From Clostridia bacterium (GTDB lineage: Bacteria; Bacillota; Clostridia; Oscillospirales; Acutalibacteraceae): DNA of 58,145 nt. The notes beneath the pieces are model-generated. The model was not told where the DNA came from and made no database searches. It was given only the letters and a program-made list of their open reading frames with translations. The stretch covers positions 1 to 58,145 of the forward strand of contig JAFWAC010000023.1 in the NCBI GenBank assembly GCA_017507805.1, read 5' to 3'. Positions 26,924 through 35,937 of this stretch are shown one piece after another. The stretch's first letter is position 1; the number at the start of each line of letters is the position of its first letter. Position numbers and translations under genes: made by a program.

Positions 26924-27811
26924 ATGAAAACACCAATTTTTGAAGGTATTGCGACCGCGCTTATCACACCGATAACCGAAAGCGGTATTGATTACGAGGC
27001 TTTCGGTAAGCTTATCGATTGGCAGATTTCGGAGGGCATAAACGCGCTTGTTATCTGCGGAACTACCGGTGAAGGCTCAACCCTTACAGACGAGGAGCAC
27101 CGCGAGGCGATTGCCTATTCTGTGAGACGGGCTGCCGGCAGAGTGCCGATTATCGCAGGTACAGGCTCGAACGATGCGGCGTATGCCTTAGACCTCACCC
27201 GTTTTGCCTGCTCTGTGGGTGTTGACGGTGTGCTTGTTGTTACCCCCTATTATAACAAGGCAACCCAAAACGGACTCATAAAGCTTTTTACACAGATTGC
27301 CGATGAATCCACCGTTCCTGTAATACTCTACAATGTGCCCTCTCGCACAGGGGTAAATCTCGCCCCCAAAACCGTTGCGGCATTGGCAGAGCATCCGAAC
27401 ATCAATGCCATTAAAGAGGCAAGCGGTAATATTTCTCAGATTGCGGAAATTGCCGCGCTCTGCGGTGATAAGCTCACAATTTACTCGGGTAATGACGACC
27501 AGATTGTTCCTATAATGTCTTTGGGCGGTAAGGGCTGCATTTCGGTGCTTTCAAATGTTGTGCCCAAGAAATCGGTTGAGATTTGCGATAAATTCTTTGC
27601 AGGCGATGTTAAGGCATCTGCTGCAATTCAGCTTGAATATCTGCCCCTTATAAATGCGCTTTTCAGCGAGGTCAACCCCATTCCCGTAAAAGCGGCGATG
27701 GCGGCAATGGGCTTTTGTGAGGACTATTTGCGTCTGCCGCTTACCCCTATGGAGGACGCAACACGCAAGGTGCTTTATGAGGAAATGCGTAAGGTTGGGA
27801 TTGATTTTTAA
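26924..27811 (+). CDS. dapA: 4-hydroxy-tetrahydrodipicolinate synthase
   Basis: It condenses pyruvate with aspartate semialdehyde, the committed step to diaminopimelate and lysine. The start is ATG 26924 after GGAGGAATTTAAA. The 295-residue product has GTTGEGSTL (46-54), the catalytic Tyr in LYNVPSRTG (Tyr136), Arg141, and the Schiff-base lysine in AIKEASGN (Lys164). It is controlled by the lysine riboswitch upstream. Its TAA overlaps the ATG of lysA by one base, so the two are translationally coupled. Confidence 0.96.
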   Translation: MKTPIFEGIATALITPITESGIDYEAFGKLIDWQISEGINALVICGTTGEGSTLTDEEHREAIAYSVRRAAGRVPIIAGTGSNDAAYALDLTRFACSVGVDGVLVVTPYYNKATQNGLIKLFTQIADESTVPVILYNVPSRTGVNLAPKTVAALAEHPNINAIKEASGNISQIAEIAALCGDKLTIYSGNDDQIVPIMSLGGKGCISVLSNVVPKKSVEICDKFFAGDVKASAAIQLEYLPLINALFSEVNPIPVKAAMAAMGFCEDYLRLPLTPMEDATRKVLYEEMRKVGIDF

Positions 27812-29106
27812 TGATTTGTGATAACATTTCGGTGAACAGCAAAGGGCACCTTACCTTTGCCGGCTTTGATACGGTGGAGCTTGCCGAAAAATACGGCACT
27901 CCTCTTTACCTGATGGATGAAAACAAAATCCGCGAGCATGTGCGTACCTATAAGAACGCAATGGCAGAGTATCTGCCCGAGGGCTCAATACCCGAATTTG
28001 CAAGCAAGGCTTTTTCCTGCAAGCAGATTTACCGCATTATGGCAGAGGAAGGCATTGATATTGACACCGTTTCCTGCGGCGAAATTTTCACTGCGGTACA
28101 GGCAGACTTCCCAATGGAAGGATGCTTTTTCCACGGCAACAACAAAACCGATGCCGATATCCGCTTTGCCATGGAAAACAAGGTGGGCTTTTTCGTTGCA
28201 GATAACGGGGAGGAGCTGCTTGCCATAAATAAAATTGCAGGCGAGCTTGGGATAAAGCAAAATGTTCTTTTAAGGGTTACTCCCGGTATTGACCCACACA
28301 CCCATAAAAAAATCTCCACCGGCTCGGTGGAGTCGAAGTTTGGCGTTGCAATCGAAACGGGTCAGGCAAAGGAGCTTACAGAAAAGCTTTTAAGGCTTGA
28401 AAACATTAATTTGAAGGGATTTCATTGCCACATCGGCTCGCAGATTTTTGAATCCGAGCCTTTTATCACAGCCTCAAAAATTATGCTTGAATTTATTGCC
28501 GACATCAAGGCTTCCTTTGGCTTTGTTTCGGAAATCCTTAATTTGGGAGGCGGCTTCGGCGTGAGGTACACCGAAGCAGACCCTGTGATTAACTATGCCG
28601 AGAAAATCCGCGAGGTGGCAGATGCGCTTAATAAGCTCTGCGGTGAGCTTAACCTTACCTGCCCTAAAATCCACATGGAGCCGGGCAGAAGCCTTGTTGC
28701 CGATGCCGGAATGACGCTTTATACCGTTGGCAGTGTTAAGGAAATTAAGGGATATAAAAATTATGTTTCGATTGACGGTGGAATGGCTGATAATCCCCGT
28801 TACACCCTTTATGAATCACCCTATACCGTAATCACTGCCTCAAAAGCAGACCAAAAAGCTGATTTTGTTGCAACGGTTGCAGGCAGATGCTGTGAATCGG
28901 GCGACCTTATTCAAGAGGATGTTGCTTTGGCAAAGCCCGACCGCGGTGATATTTTGGCAGTGCTCACAACAGGGGCTTACAATTATTCAATGGCATCAAA
29001 CTACAATCGTATTGCAAGACCGCCCGTTGTAATGCTTAAGGACGGTGCTGACTATATCGCGGTTAAACGCGAAACCCTTGCCGATGTGTGCGGATTGGAT
29101 ATATAA
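27811..29106 (+). CDS. lysA: Diaminopimelate decarboxylase
   Basis: PLP enzyme making lysine from meso-diaminopimelate. The 431-residue product, a normal length, has the PLP lysine in FASKAFSC (Lys66), GFHCHIGSQI, NLGGGFGVRY, HMEPGRSLVADAG, and the C-terminal RCCESGD motif with the catalytic Cys. Coupled to dapA and under the same lysine riboswitch. The intermediate dap genes are not in this window. Confidence 0.95.
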   Translation: MICDNISVNSKGHLTFAGFDTVELAEKYGTPLYLMDENKIREHVRTYKNAMAEYLPEGSIPEFASKAFSCKQIYRIMAEEGIDIDTVSCGEIFTAVQADFPMEGCFFHGNNKTDADIRFAMENKVGFFVADNGEELLAINKIAGELGIKQNVLLRVTPGIDPHTHKKISTGSVESKFGVAIETGQAKELTEKLLRLENINLKGFHCHIGSQIFESEPFITASKIMLEFIADIKASFGFVSEILNLGGGFGVRYTEADPVINYAEKIREVADALNKLCGELNLTCPKIHMEPGRSLVADAGMTLYTVGSVKEIKGYKNYVSIDGGMADNPRYTLYESPYTVITASKADQKADFVATVAGRCCESGDLIQEDVALAKPDRGDILAVLTTGAYNYSMASNYNRIARPPVVMLKDGADYIAVKRETLADVCGLDI

Positions 29107-29120
29107 AAGAGGTGTGAAGT

Positions 29121-29780
29121 ATGGTTAATATCGGTAATGATTGGGACCAAATTTTAGCAGATGAATGGGCGAAGCCCTATTATAAGCGGTTGCGCTCGTT
29201 TTTAAAAACGGAATATTCCACACAGAGAATTTATCCTGATATGCACGATATTTTCAACGCTTTGAAATACACCTCATTTAAGGATACCAAGGTGGTAATA
29301 ATCGGTCAAGATCCTTATCACGGCTTTGGTCAGGCGCACGGATTGTGCTTTTCGGTTAAGAAGGGTGTTATTCCGCCGCCGTCACTAAAAAATATTTTCA
29401 AGGAGCTTGAAGCCGATATCGGCAAGCCAATCCCTGCCCACGGGGAGCTTACCGATTGGGCAAAGCAGGGTGTCCTGCTTTTGAACACGGTGCTTACCGT
29501 TCGCGAGGGTAATCCCAACAGCCACAAGGGAATGGGCTGGGAAAGCTTTACCGACCGCGTAATAGCAGAGCTTAATAAAAAGCAAGCTCCTGTGGTTTTC
29601 TTGCTTTGGGGGGCAAATGCTCAGAGGAAGGCGGAAATCATAACCAACCCCATGCACCGCAAGCTTATAACGGTGCATCCGAGTCCCCTCTCCGCTTCAC
29701 GCGGATTTATGGGATGCAGGCATTTTTCCAAGACAAACGCAATTTTAAGAGAAAACGGATTACCCGAAATTACTTGGTAA
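29121..29780 (+). CDS. ung: Uracil-DNA glycosylase
   Basis: Removes uracil from DNA. The 219-residue product has the water-activating motif VVIIGQDPYHG (Asp64), GLCFSV, LLNTVLTVREGNPNSHKGMGWE, and the HPSPLSASRGF leucine-loop motif, all of family 1 UDG. ATG 29121 follows AGAGGTGTGAAGT, 14 bases after lysA, and there is no terminator between, so it may be read from the lysine operon. It ends at a bidirectional terminator. Confidence 0.96.
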   Translation: MVNIGNDWDQILADEWAKPYYKRLRSFLKTEYSTQRIYPDMHDIFNALKYTSFKDTKVVIIGQDPYHGFGQAHGLCFSVKKGVIPPPSLKNIFKELEADIGKPIPAHGELTDWAKQGVLLLNTVLTVREGNPNSHKGMGWESFTDRVIAELNKKQAPVVFLLWGANAQRKAEIITNPMHRKLITVHPSPLSASRGFMGCRHFSKTNAILRENGLPEITW

Positions 29781-29800
29781 TCACTATGTAATATAAACCC

Positions 29801-29833
29801 AAGTGGGGTGAGCATCGCTCACCCCACTTTTTT
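29801..29833. terminator. Bidirectional terminator between ung and mazF-like gene
   Basis: AAGTGGGGTGAGC / GCTCACCCCACTT, 13-bp stem with a short loop, T-tract after it on the plus strand and an A-rich flank on the other side. Confidence 0.85.
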
Positions 29834-29839
29834 GAATTT

Positions 29840-30187
29840 TCACTGTAAAAGCCCGAAGCTCACGCTCAGCGCTCTGTCAACCATTCCCATACATTCGCCG
29901 TTAAGACTGCCCATTTTTTCTTTCAGGCGTTGCTTGTCAATCGTCCTCACCTGCTCCAGCAAAACAATCGAGTCCTTTGCAAGACCGCAATCGCTTGCTC
30001 CGACCGAAATGTGTGTCGGAAGCTTGGTTTTGTCCCGCTGGCTTGTAATAGCGGCGGCAATCACCGTTGGGCTGTAACGGTTACCCACATCATTTTGAAT
30101 TATAAGTACCGGTCGCACACCGCCCTGCTCAGAGCCCACAACAGGACTCAAATCGGCATAGTAAATTTCTCCCCGTTTTATATTCAT
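29840..30187 (-). CDS. MazF/PemK-like endoribonuclease toxin, no antitoxin adjacent
   Basis: The 115-residue product is a full-length MazF-type mRNA interferase: [24 protein letters not shown] at the N-terminus, [10 protein letters not shown], the conserved [10 protein letters not shown] and LPTHI strand, and [10 protein letters not shown]. It resembles EndoA of Bacillus. In type II modules a short MazE/NdoAI-like or RHH antitoxin gene precedes the toxin. Here the region upstream on the same strand (30188 to the rplM promoter) holds no such frame. The ribosome site is weak. The antitoxin may be elsewhere, or the gene may be tolerated at low expression. Toxicity was not tested. Confidence 0.88.
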   Translation of the reverse strand: MNIKRGEIYYADLSPVVGSEQGGVRPVLIIQNDVGNRYSPTVIAAAITSQRDKTKLPTHISVGASDCGLAKDSIVLLEQVRTIDKQRLKEKMGSLNGECMGMVDRALSVSFGLLQ

Positions 30188-30405
30188 TGCTATTTCACAC
30201 TCTCGTCTACTGTATTGTAGTTATATTTTTACCGAAACTCACGGAAAATAATCAAACAGCTTAATATTTCTTTACATAATATGAAAATCCGGCTTGCAAT
30301 GTTAAAAAAATTAAAAATCAAAAGTGAGGAAACGGGAGGAAAACGGAGATAAATCGAGAAAACGAGAGAAAGAAAAGAATAAATTAAAATTTGCAAAAAT
30401 TTTTG

Positions 30406-30434
30406 TTGACATGGGCGAACAGTTGTGTTATCAT
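30406..30434 (+). promoter_or_regulatory. Promoter of rplM-rpsI
   Basis: TTGACA (30406-30411), 17-base spacer, TATCAT (30429-30434). The rest of the 30188-30405 gap is AT-rich with nothing further recognised. Confidence 0.8.
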
Positions 30435-30440
30435 ATTCAA

Positions 30441-30492
30441 GCTGATTGGCGCAGGGTTTATCCTGCGCAGAAAATTAAATTCAAAACGGAGG
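30441..30492 (+). promoter_or_regulatory. Putative L13 leader
   Basis: A compact hairpin GCGCAGG / CCTGCGC (30449-30455 and 30462-30468) sits between the predicted transcription start and the ribosome site. Firmicutes rplM operons often carry a short L13 leader for autogenous control; assigning this hairpin to it is inference from position and form. Confidence 0.6.
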
Positions 30493-30502
30493 AATTTGAG
30501 TT

Positions 30503-30931
30503 ATGTCTACATTTATGGCAAAGCCTGCTGAAATTCAGCGTAAATGGTATATAATTGATGCTGCAGACAGACCCTTGGGCCGCACAGCTACAAAGGTTGC
30601 GGATATTCTCAGAGGCAAATTAAAGCCCGAGTTTACTCCCCATGTTGATTGCGGCGACCATGTTGTTGTTATCAACGCTGAAAAGGCAATTCTTACAGGC
30701 AAGAAGTTGGAAAACAAGTATTATCGCCGTCACACAGGCTATATCGGCGGTCTTAAGGAAGTTAAGTATGCAACCCTTATGAAGACCCGTCCTGAGCTTG
30801 CGTTGGAATTGGCAGTTAAGGGCATGGTTCCTGATACTACCATCGGCCGTAAGGCTCTTACCAGACTTCACATCTACAAGGGTGCTGAGTATGCACAGGT
30901 TGCTCAGAAGCCTGAGAAGCTTGAATTTTAA
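30503..30931 (+). CDS. rplM: 50S ribosomal protein L13
   Basis: The 142-residue product is the normal length for L13 and shows [60 protein letters not shown] and [23 protein letters not shown]. The start at ATG 30503 lies 10 bases after GGAGG; a second in-frame ATG at 30515 (MAKPAE) is also possible. It is followed at once by rpsI, the usual pair. Confidence 0.97.
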   Translation: MSTFMAKPAEIQRKWYIIDAADRPLGRTATKVADILRGKLKPEFTPHVDCGDHVVVINAEKAILTGKKLENKYYRRHTGYIGGLKEVKYATLMKTRPELALELAVKGMVPDTTIGRKALTRLHIYKGAEYAQVAQKPEKLEF

Positions 30932-30948
30932 GAAAGGAGCACGAGATA

Positions 30949-31347
30949 ATGTTTGAAGCAAAGCCTTATTTTTACGGAACCGGCAGAAGAAAGAGTTCTG
31001 TTGCCCGCGTTCGTGTATACAACGGTACCGGCAAAATCACTATCAACGATAGAGATATAGATGATTATTTCGGTCTTGAAACCTTAAAGCTTATCGTTCG
31101 TCAGCCCTTAAATCTTACCGGCACACTCGATAAGTTTGACATTGTTTGCCGCGTAGCCGGCGGCGGTGTTACAGGTCAGGCCGGCGCTATCCGCCACGGC
31201 ATTTCGAGAGCTCTTCTTCAATATGATGCAGAGCTTAGAGCTGAGCTTAAAAAAGCAGGTCTCCTTACACGCGATCCGCGTATGAAGGAAAGAAAGAAAT
31301 ACGGTCTCAAGGGAGCCCGCCGCGCACCCCAGTTCTCCAAGAGATAA
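30949..31347 (+). CDS. rpsI: 30S ribosomal protein S9
   Basis: The 132-residue product has [27 protein letters not shown], a [15 protein letters not shown] core and the basic tail [24 protein letters not shown] that reaches the ribosomal P site. RBS AAGGAG lies upstream; it follows rplM by 17 bases and ends at a strong terminator. Confidence 0.97.
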   Translation: MFEAKPYFYGTGRRKSSVARVRVYNGTGKITINDRDIDDYFGLETLKLIVRQPLNLTGTLDKFDIVCRVAGGGVTGQAGAIRHGISRALLQYDAELRAELKKAGLLTRDPRMKERKKYGLKGARRAPQFSKR

Positions 31348-31374
31348 TCTTATATTTTTCAATGTTTACAAAAA

Positions 31375-31408
31375 CCCCGAAACCATTTTTGGTTTCGGGG
31401 CTTTCTTT
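31375..31408 (+). terminator. Terminator of rplM-rpsI
   Basis: CCCCGAAACC / GGTTTCGGGG (10-bp perfect stem, 6-base loop) followed by CTTTCTTT. Confidence 0.9.
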
Positions 31409-31565
31409 ACGCTCTCATTTTTGATTTTGTGCAAGCTTGGTAGAAACATAAAACCATTCTCTAATTGTCGAAGATGTTGCTATGGGACATACTATTATCG
31501 AACTGTATCTTAATTATAAGAAATAAACTGTCACAAGAATAAGGATTCTAAGCCGGCATTTTCTT

Positions 31566-31616
31566 GCACCTTTTTAAGGTGCCGATATTGACAATATTCG
31601 CGGTTGGGTTTATAAT
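31566..31616 (+). promoter_or_regulatory. Hairpin and promoter upstream of typA
   Basis: GCACCTT-TTT-AAGGTGC hairpin (31566-31582) directly precedes TTGACA (31588-31593), which with a 17-base spacer meets TATAAT (31611-31616). The hairpin may end upstream transcripts. The remaining 31409-31565 holds only a short unassigned frame ending near 31525. Confidence 0.8.
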
Positions 31617-31648
31617 AAATTGTCTCAAAATAAAAATAAGGTGATTAA

Positions 31649-33472
31649 ATGTCAAGAATAGAAAATTTAAGAAATGTTGCAATTATTGCCCATGTTGACC
31701 ACGGTAAAACCACATTGGTTGACCAGCTTTTGCGTCAAAGCGGTACATTCCGCGAAAACGAGAATGTAAACGAGAGGGTAATGGACTCTAACGACCTTGA
31801 GCGTGAGCGCGGAATAACAATACTTTCAAAAAACACAAGCGTTATGTACGGGGATGTTAAGATTAATATTGTGGACACTCCCGGTCACGCCGATTTCGGC
31901 GGCGAGGTTGAGCGAATACTCCAAATGGTGGACGGTGTTTTGCTTTTGGTGGATGCCTTTGAGGGCTGTATGCCACAGACTCGTTTTGTGCTTAAAAAGG
32001 CATTGGCTTTGGGTAAAAAAGCGGTGGTGGTTGTCAATAAGATTGACCGCCCCATGGCAAGACCGCATGAGGTTGTTGACGAGGTTTTAGATTTGTTTAT
32101 AGAGCTTGGTGCGGATGAAAATCAGATTGAATTTCCTGTGATTTTCGCTTCGGGCAGAGATGGCTATGCCACATATTCGCCCGATATCCCCGGCAAGGAT
32201 ATGAGACCGCTGTTTGATGCAATTGTAAAGGAAATTGATCCGCCCGAGGGCGATACCGAGGGTGCTTTGCAAATCCTTTTCTCGAATATCGAGTATGACG
32301 ATTATTTAGGCAGAATCGGTGTCGGCAGAGTAATCAGGGGCAGTGTTAATGCGGGACAAACAGTAGCTCTTTGCCATAAGGACGGTACCAGCAGCAATGT
32401 TAAGATTGCAAAGCTGTTTATGTATAAAGGACTTAAGAGGGTAGAGGCGGAAGCCGCCACCGTTGGCGATATTATTCAGGTTGCGGGAATTGCACAGCTT
32501 GAAATCGGCGAGACTGCCTGCGATACCGAGCATATTGAGGCTTTACCCTTTGTCAAAATTGACGAGCCCACCTTGGCAATGAACTTTATGGTAAACAACT
32601 CACCCTTTGCAGGTCAGGACGGTAAGTTTGTGACCTCGCGCAATCTGCGCGACCGCCTTTTCAAGGAGGTTATGACCAATGTGAGTTTAAGGGTTGAGGA
32701 GACCGATTCTGCCGATACCTTTAAGGTTTCGGGCAGAGGTGAGCTTCATCTTTCGATACTTATAGAAACTATGCGCCGTCAGGGGTATGAGTTTCAGGTT
32801 TCTCCGCCCGAGGTTATATACAAGCGTGACGAAAACGGCACACTTTTGGAGCCTATTGAGCTTTTGATGATTGAGGTGCCGGAGGAATATGTCGGCGCTG
32901 TTATGGAACGGCTTGGTACTCGCAAGGCGGAAATCAAGAATATGGGTACACGCGAGGGCGGTACTTCGCACCTTGAGTTTGTAATCCCTGCAAGAGGGCT
33001 TTTGGGCTACCGTTCGCAGTTTATGACCGATACCAACGGTAACGGAATAATGAATCATGTGTTTGACAGCTACCAGCCCTTTAAGGGTGAGATTGAGCAA
33101 CGCTCCACCGGCTCGATTATAGCACACGAGCAGGGGGAAGCTACCGGCTACGGACTTTTCAACACCCAAAGCCGCGGCAGATTGTTCATAGGCCCCGGAA
33201 CTCCTGTTTACGAGGGTATGATTGTGGGCGAAAACCCAAAGAGTGAGGATATTGTCTGCAATGTTTGCAAAAAGAAGCAGATGACCAACACCCGTGCCTC
33301 CGGCTCGGATGAGGCTTTACGCCTTGTGCCGCCCTCAAAGCTCAGCCTTGAACAATCCTTGGAGTTTATCAGAAATGATGAGCTTGTGGAGATTACACCC
33401 GAAAACATCCGTCTGCGCAAGAGAATACTCAACAAAGAAGAACGAATGAAGGCAGAGTCTAAGAAAAAATAA
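31649..33472 (+). CDS. typA: Ribosome-associated GTPase TypA/BipA
   Basis: EF-G-like translational GTPase of 607 residues, the family norm. G motifs are visible: [10 protein letters not shown] (14-23), [29 protein letters not shown] and an SGRDGY segment; then the domain II, III and V-like regions and the BipA C-terminal domain ([28 protein letters not shown] in shape). It helps ribosome assembly or stress translation in other bacteria. Its last base overlaps the ATG of the next gene. Confidence 0.96.
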   Translation: MSRIENLRNVAIIAHVDHGKTTLVDQLLRQSGTFRENENVNERVMDSNDLERERGITILSKNTSVMYGDVKINIVDTPGHADFGGEVERILQMVDGVLLLVDAFEGCMPQTRFVLKKALALGKKAVVVVNKIDRPMARPHEVVDEVLDLFIELGADENQIEFPVIFASGRDGYATYSPDIPGKDMRPLFDAIVKEIDPPEGDTEGALQILFSNIEYDDYLGRIGVGRVIRGSVNAGQTVALCHKDGTSSNVKIAKLFMYKGLKRVEAEAATVGDIIQVAGIAQLEIGETACDTEHIEALPFVKIDEPTLAMNFMVNNSPFAGQDGKFVTSRNLRDRLFKEVMTNVSLRVEETDSADTFKVSGRGELHLSILIETMRRQGYEFQVSPPEVIYKRDENGTLLEPIELLMIEVPEEYVGAVMERLGTRKAEIKNMGTREGGTSHLEFVIPARGLLGYRSQFMTDTNGNGIMNHVFDSYQPFKGEIEQRSTGSIIAHEQGEATGYGLFNTQSRGRLFIGPGTPVYEGMIVGENPKSEDIVCNVCKKKQMTNTRASGSDEALRLVPPSKLSLEQSLEFIRNDELVEITPENIRLRKRILNKEERMKAESKKK

Positions 33473-34377
33473 TGGAGTATGTAATTCTTGATTTAGAGTG
33501 GGACAGTGTTTATTTCACACCCGAAAAGAGGTTTATAAATCAGATTTTGCAGATAGGCGCTGTAAGGCTTGACAGTGATTTTAACACAAAGTCTGTTTTC
33601 AGTGCTACTGTATGCTCTGCAATATCAAAAAAGGTTACAAGCCGTTTTGCAAAGCTGACGGGGATAACCTCCGAAATTATGCGCGAGGGTATTCCCTTTG
33701 AGGAAGCGGTTGATGCCTATAACCGTTTTGCCGAGGGCGCCCAAATCACAATGACCTGGAGCAATTCCGACCTTTATACAATACTTGAAAACGAGGAGCT
33801 TTTACTTAAGGATAAGGTGAAGTTTATATTTAATAAATATCTTGACCTTCAAAAGCTGGTGCAATCGGATTTGGCGCTTAAAGGGTATGAAAGCAAAAAT
33901 CAGATTTCGTTGGAGGCGGCGGCTGAGCTTTCGGGCATTGATACCGAGGGCTTTGAGCTTCATACCGCCCTTGACGACTGCCGTGTCTGTGCCGAGCTTT
34001 TAAGAAAAAGCTATAATGAGCAGAGGTTCAATTCGTTAATAAAGGATACAAGCTCGCCTGATTTTTATGCAAGACTTAAATTCAAGCCCTACTCGATTTC
34101 TGACATAAACGACAAACAGATTGACCGCGCTCAGCTCGATTTTTTATGTCCTGAGTGCGGCGGTGTTACCAAACGGATTTCCCGATGGAAATACCGCAAC
34201 CGTTGGTTTGTTTCGGATTTTCAGTGCAAAAAATGCCGTTTTAAGTTTAACGGCAGGGTAGCTTTCAAAAAAACCTATGATGATTTGCAGGTTCGCCGCA
34301 AGGTTTGCGAATTCAGGACTAAGAAAAGGAAAACAAAAGATGATATGCAGCCTTTGTCCGAGACGGTGCAAAGCTGA
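33472..34377 (+). CDS. DnaQ-like 3'-5' exonuclease domain protein with C-terminal zinc ribbon
   Basis: The 301-residue product begins with YVILDLEWD (Asp7, Glu9), the ExoI motif of DEDD exonucleases, continues with ILQIGAVRLD, LTGITSEIM (ExoII region weakly formed) and LHTALDDCRVCAELL (ExoIII with Asp). Near 222-262 two pairs CPECG and CKKC make a zinc ribbon. Similar two-part proteins are annotated as exonucleases of the KapD-like type in clostridia; target nucleic acid is unknown. The start overlaps the typA stop (TAATG), so it is coupled to it, and its end overlaps the radical SAM gene by 38 bases. Confidence 0.82.
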   Translation: MEYVILDLEWDSVYFTPEKRFINQILQIGAVRLDSDFNTKSVFSATVCSAISKKVTSRFAKLTGITSEIMREGIPFEEAVDAYNRFAEGAQITMTWSNSDLYTILENEELLLKDKVKFIFNKYLDLQKLVQSDLALKGYESKNQISLEAAAELSGIDTEGFELHTALDDCRVCAELLRKSYNEQRFNSLIKDTSSPDFYARLKFKPYSISDINDKQIDRAQLDFLCPECGGVTKRISRWKYRNRWFVSDFQCKKCRFKFNGRVAFKKTYDDLQVRRKVCEFRTKKRKTKDDMQPLSETVQS

Positions 34378-35209
34378 GCGCACCGAAACACGGAATATAA
34401 ACGGATTTTGCAAAATGCCTTTGCTGCCTCGTGTGGCAAGGGCTGATTTGCATTTTTGGGAGGAGCCTGTAATAAGCGGAGAAAAGGGCTCGGGAACGGT
34501 GTTTTTCAGCGGTTGCTCCCTTGACTGTGCCTTTTGCCAGAATTATGAGGTTTCGCACAAGGGGAAGGGTAAAACGGTGAGCCTTGAGCGCCTTGCGGAA
34601 ATTTTCCGTGAGCTTGAAAAAAGGGGTGCTCACAATATAAACCTTGTGACGCCCTCTCACTATACCCTTGCGATAAAAAAGGCGCTTGATATTTATCGCC
34701 CGCAAATACCCATAGTCTATAATTCGGGCGGATATGACAGTGTGGAAGCTCTCAAAATGCTGGAAGGGTATATCGATGTTTACCTTATGGATTTGAAATA
34801 TCTGTCGGGTGACAGGGCGGCACTTTATTCCGGCGCTGAGGATTACCCCCAAATAGCCGCCGCGGCTATTGCCGAGGCTTACCGTCAATGTCCGCAATCG
34901 GTAATCAAAAACGGATTGATGCAAAAGGGTGTGATAGTAAGGCACCTTTTATTGCCGCAGGGCACAAGAGAAGCTATGAATGTTTTTGATTGGGTAAGGC
35001 AGAACACACCGAGGGCATATTTCAGTATTATGAGCCAATATATACCCCTTGGCAGAGCGCAGGATATGCCGATTATTAACCGCAAGACCACACACAGGGA
35101 ATATGAAAAGGTCGTGGACTATATATGCGGCTTTGATTTTGAAAATGTGTTTGTGCAGGAGCTTGAAAGCGCAAAGACCGATTTCATTCCGAATTTTAAC
35201 CTCCCTTAA
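34340..35209 (+). CDS. Radical SAM protein, PflX / COG1313-like
   Basis: The start is ATG 34340, 9 bases after AAAAGGA; the frame is open further up but that would overlap the exonuclease more. The 289-residue product has an N-terminal Cys group (Cys3, Cys6, Cys10, Cys24), then the radical SAM cluster motif GCSLDCAFCQNYE (Cys59, Cys63, Cys66), INLVTPSHY and YNSGGYD in the barrel. This matches the PflX group related to pyruvate formate-lyase activating enzyme. No glycyl radical enzyme lies nearby, so the target is unknown. Confidence 0.85.
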   Translation: MICSLCPRRCKAERTETRNINGFCKMPLLPRVARADLHFWEEPVISGEKGSGTVFFSGCSLDCAFCQNYEVSHKGKGKTVSLERLAEIFRELEKRGAHNINLVTPSHYTLAIKKALDIYRPQIPIVYNSGGYDSVEALKMLEGYIDVYLMDLKYLSGDRAALYSGAEDYPQIAAAAIAEAYRQCPQSVIKNGLMQKGVIVRHLLLPQGTREAMNVFDWVRQNTPRAYFSIMSQYIPLGRAQDMPIINRKTTHREYEKVVDYICGFDFENVFVQELESAKTDFIPNFNLP

Positions 35210-35224
35210 AAAGGGAGGCTTTTT
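35200..35224. terminator. Terminator overlapping radical SAM stop
   Basis: CCTCCCTT-AAA-AAGGGAGG followed by CTTTTTG; the TAA stop forms part of the stem and loop. It separates this operon from the convergent MBL gene. Confidence 0.85.
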
Positions 35225-35228
35225 GTTG

Positions 35229-35855
35229 TTATATACTGTGGGAAAGGTAAACCCTGTTACACATTTTTGAATATTTTTTGATGAAATACAGGCTTTTTTC
35301 GGGGCAATATGAGGAAGCGGTGGGAATGCTTCTTTCGAGACATTCCTTTAAATAACATTCGTCCCCTGCAAATATGTAGGTTTGGTTTTCAAATCTTGCT
35401 TCAACAATGGAGGAGCCAATACTGTGACCGCCTAACTTTATTATTTTAATGTCTTGGGTGAGGTCATATTTTTCCTCAAACAGTACAGTTTTCAAGCCCT
35501 TGAGATAATCCCTGCCATATTCGTATTCCTGCGCCTGAATATAAAACACCGCATTTTTAAAGCACTCTGCCGCTTCGATATGGTCATGGTGGGCATGTGT
35601 GATTATCACATCGGTAATGCTTTGGGCAGAGGCTCCGATTGAGGCAAGCGCTTTTACGGGACCTATAAAGTTTTTCATATCAAAGCCCGGCATTGTGCGG
35701 CAACCGGCATCAATAAGTATTTTTCGGTTCTCTGTTTCTATAAGATAGATAAAGAAATCAATGTATCGTTTTTTGCCCTCTGCGCCGTTTGGGAAAATTG
35801 CGTTTTCGGGCAAAAAGGAGTTGGCATATTTTATTCTTAAAATATTTTTAATCAC
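35229..35855 (-). CDS. Metallo-beta-lactamase fold hydrolase
   Basis: The 208-residue product has the metal motif THAHHDHIEAA (His87, His89, Asp91, His92), then GGHSIGSS and IFAGDECY for the further ligands. The pattern resembles N-acyl-homoserine lactonase-like and other small MBL hydrolases, but the substrate cannot be named. The start is GTG 35855 behind AAGTGATATAA, which is modest. The C-terminus, YLSHSI, is short after the last His, as is typical of this branch. It lies alone downstream of the phosphohexomutase terminator. Confidence 0.85.
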   Translation of the reverse strand: MIKNILRIKYANSFLPENAIFPNGAEGKKRYIDFFIYLIETENRKILIDAGCRTMPGFDMKNFIGPVKALASIGASAQSITDVIITHAHHDHIEAAECFKNAVFYIQAQEYEYGRDYLKGLKTVLFEEKYDLTQDIKIIKLGGHSIGSSIVEARFENQTYIFAGDECYLKECLERSIPTASSYCPEKSLYFIKKYSKMCNRVYLSHSI

Positions 35856-35889
35856 TTATATCACTTTACTTTCTTATGATAGAGCAAAT

Positions 35890-35925
35890 AAAATAGTGCG
35901 GCAGAATTACCTGTCACACTATTTT
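35890..35925 (-). terminator. Terminator of phosphohexomutase operon
   Basis: AAAATAGTG / CACTATTTT stem with an inner CGGCAG/CTG pairing, U-rich on the minus strand after the stem. Confidence 0.75.
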
Positions 35926-35937
35926 ATTGAGCACATA

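Noticed and set aside
30324-30554. 76-codon plus-strand frame across the rplM promoter
   Set aside because: It covers a consensus promoter and the L13 leader and overlaps rplM in another frame; no ribosome site.
31446-31525. Short frame ending GHTIIELYLNYKK as a gene
   Set aside because: No ribosome site and no family recognised; too short to support. It may be a gene tail.
34319-34945. 208-codon minus frame opposite the radical SAM gene
   Set aside because: The plus-strand frame has clear Cys motifs; the minus frame shows none.
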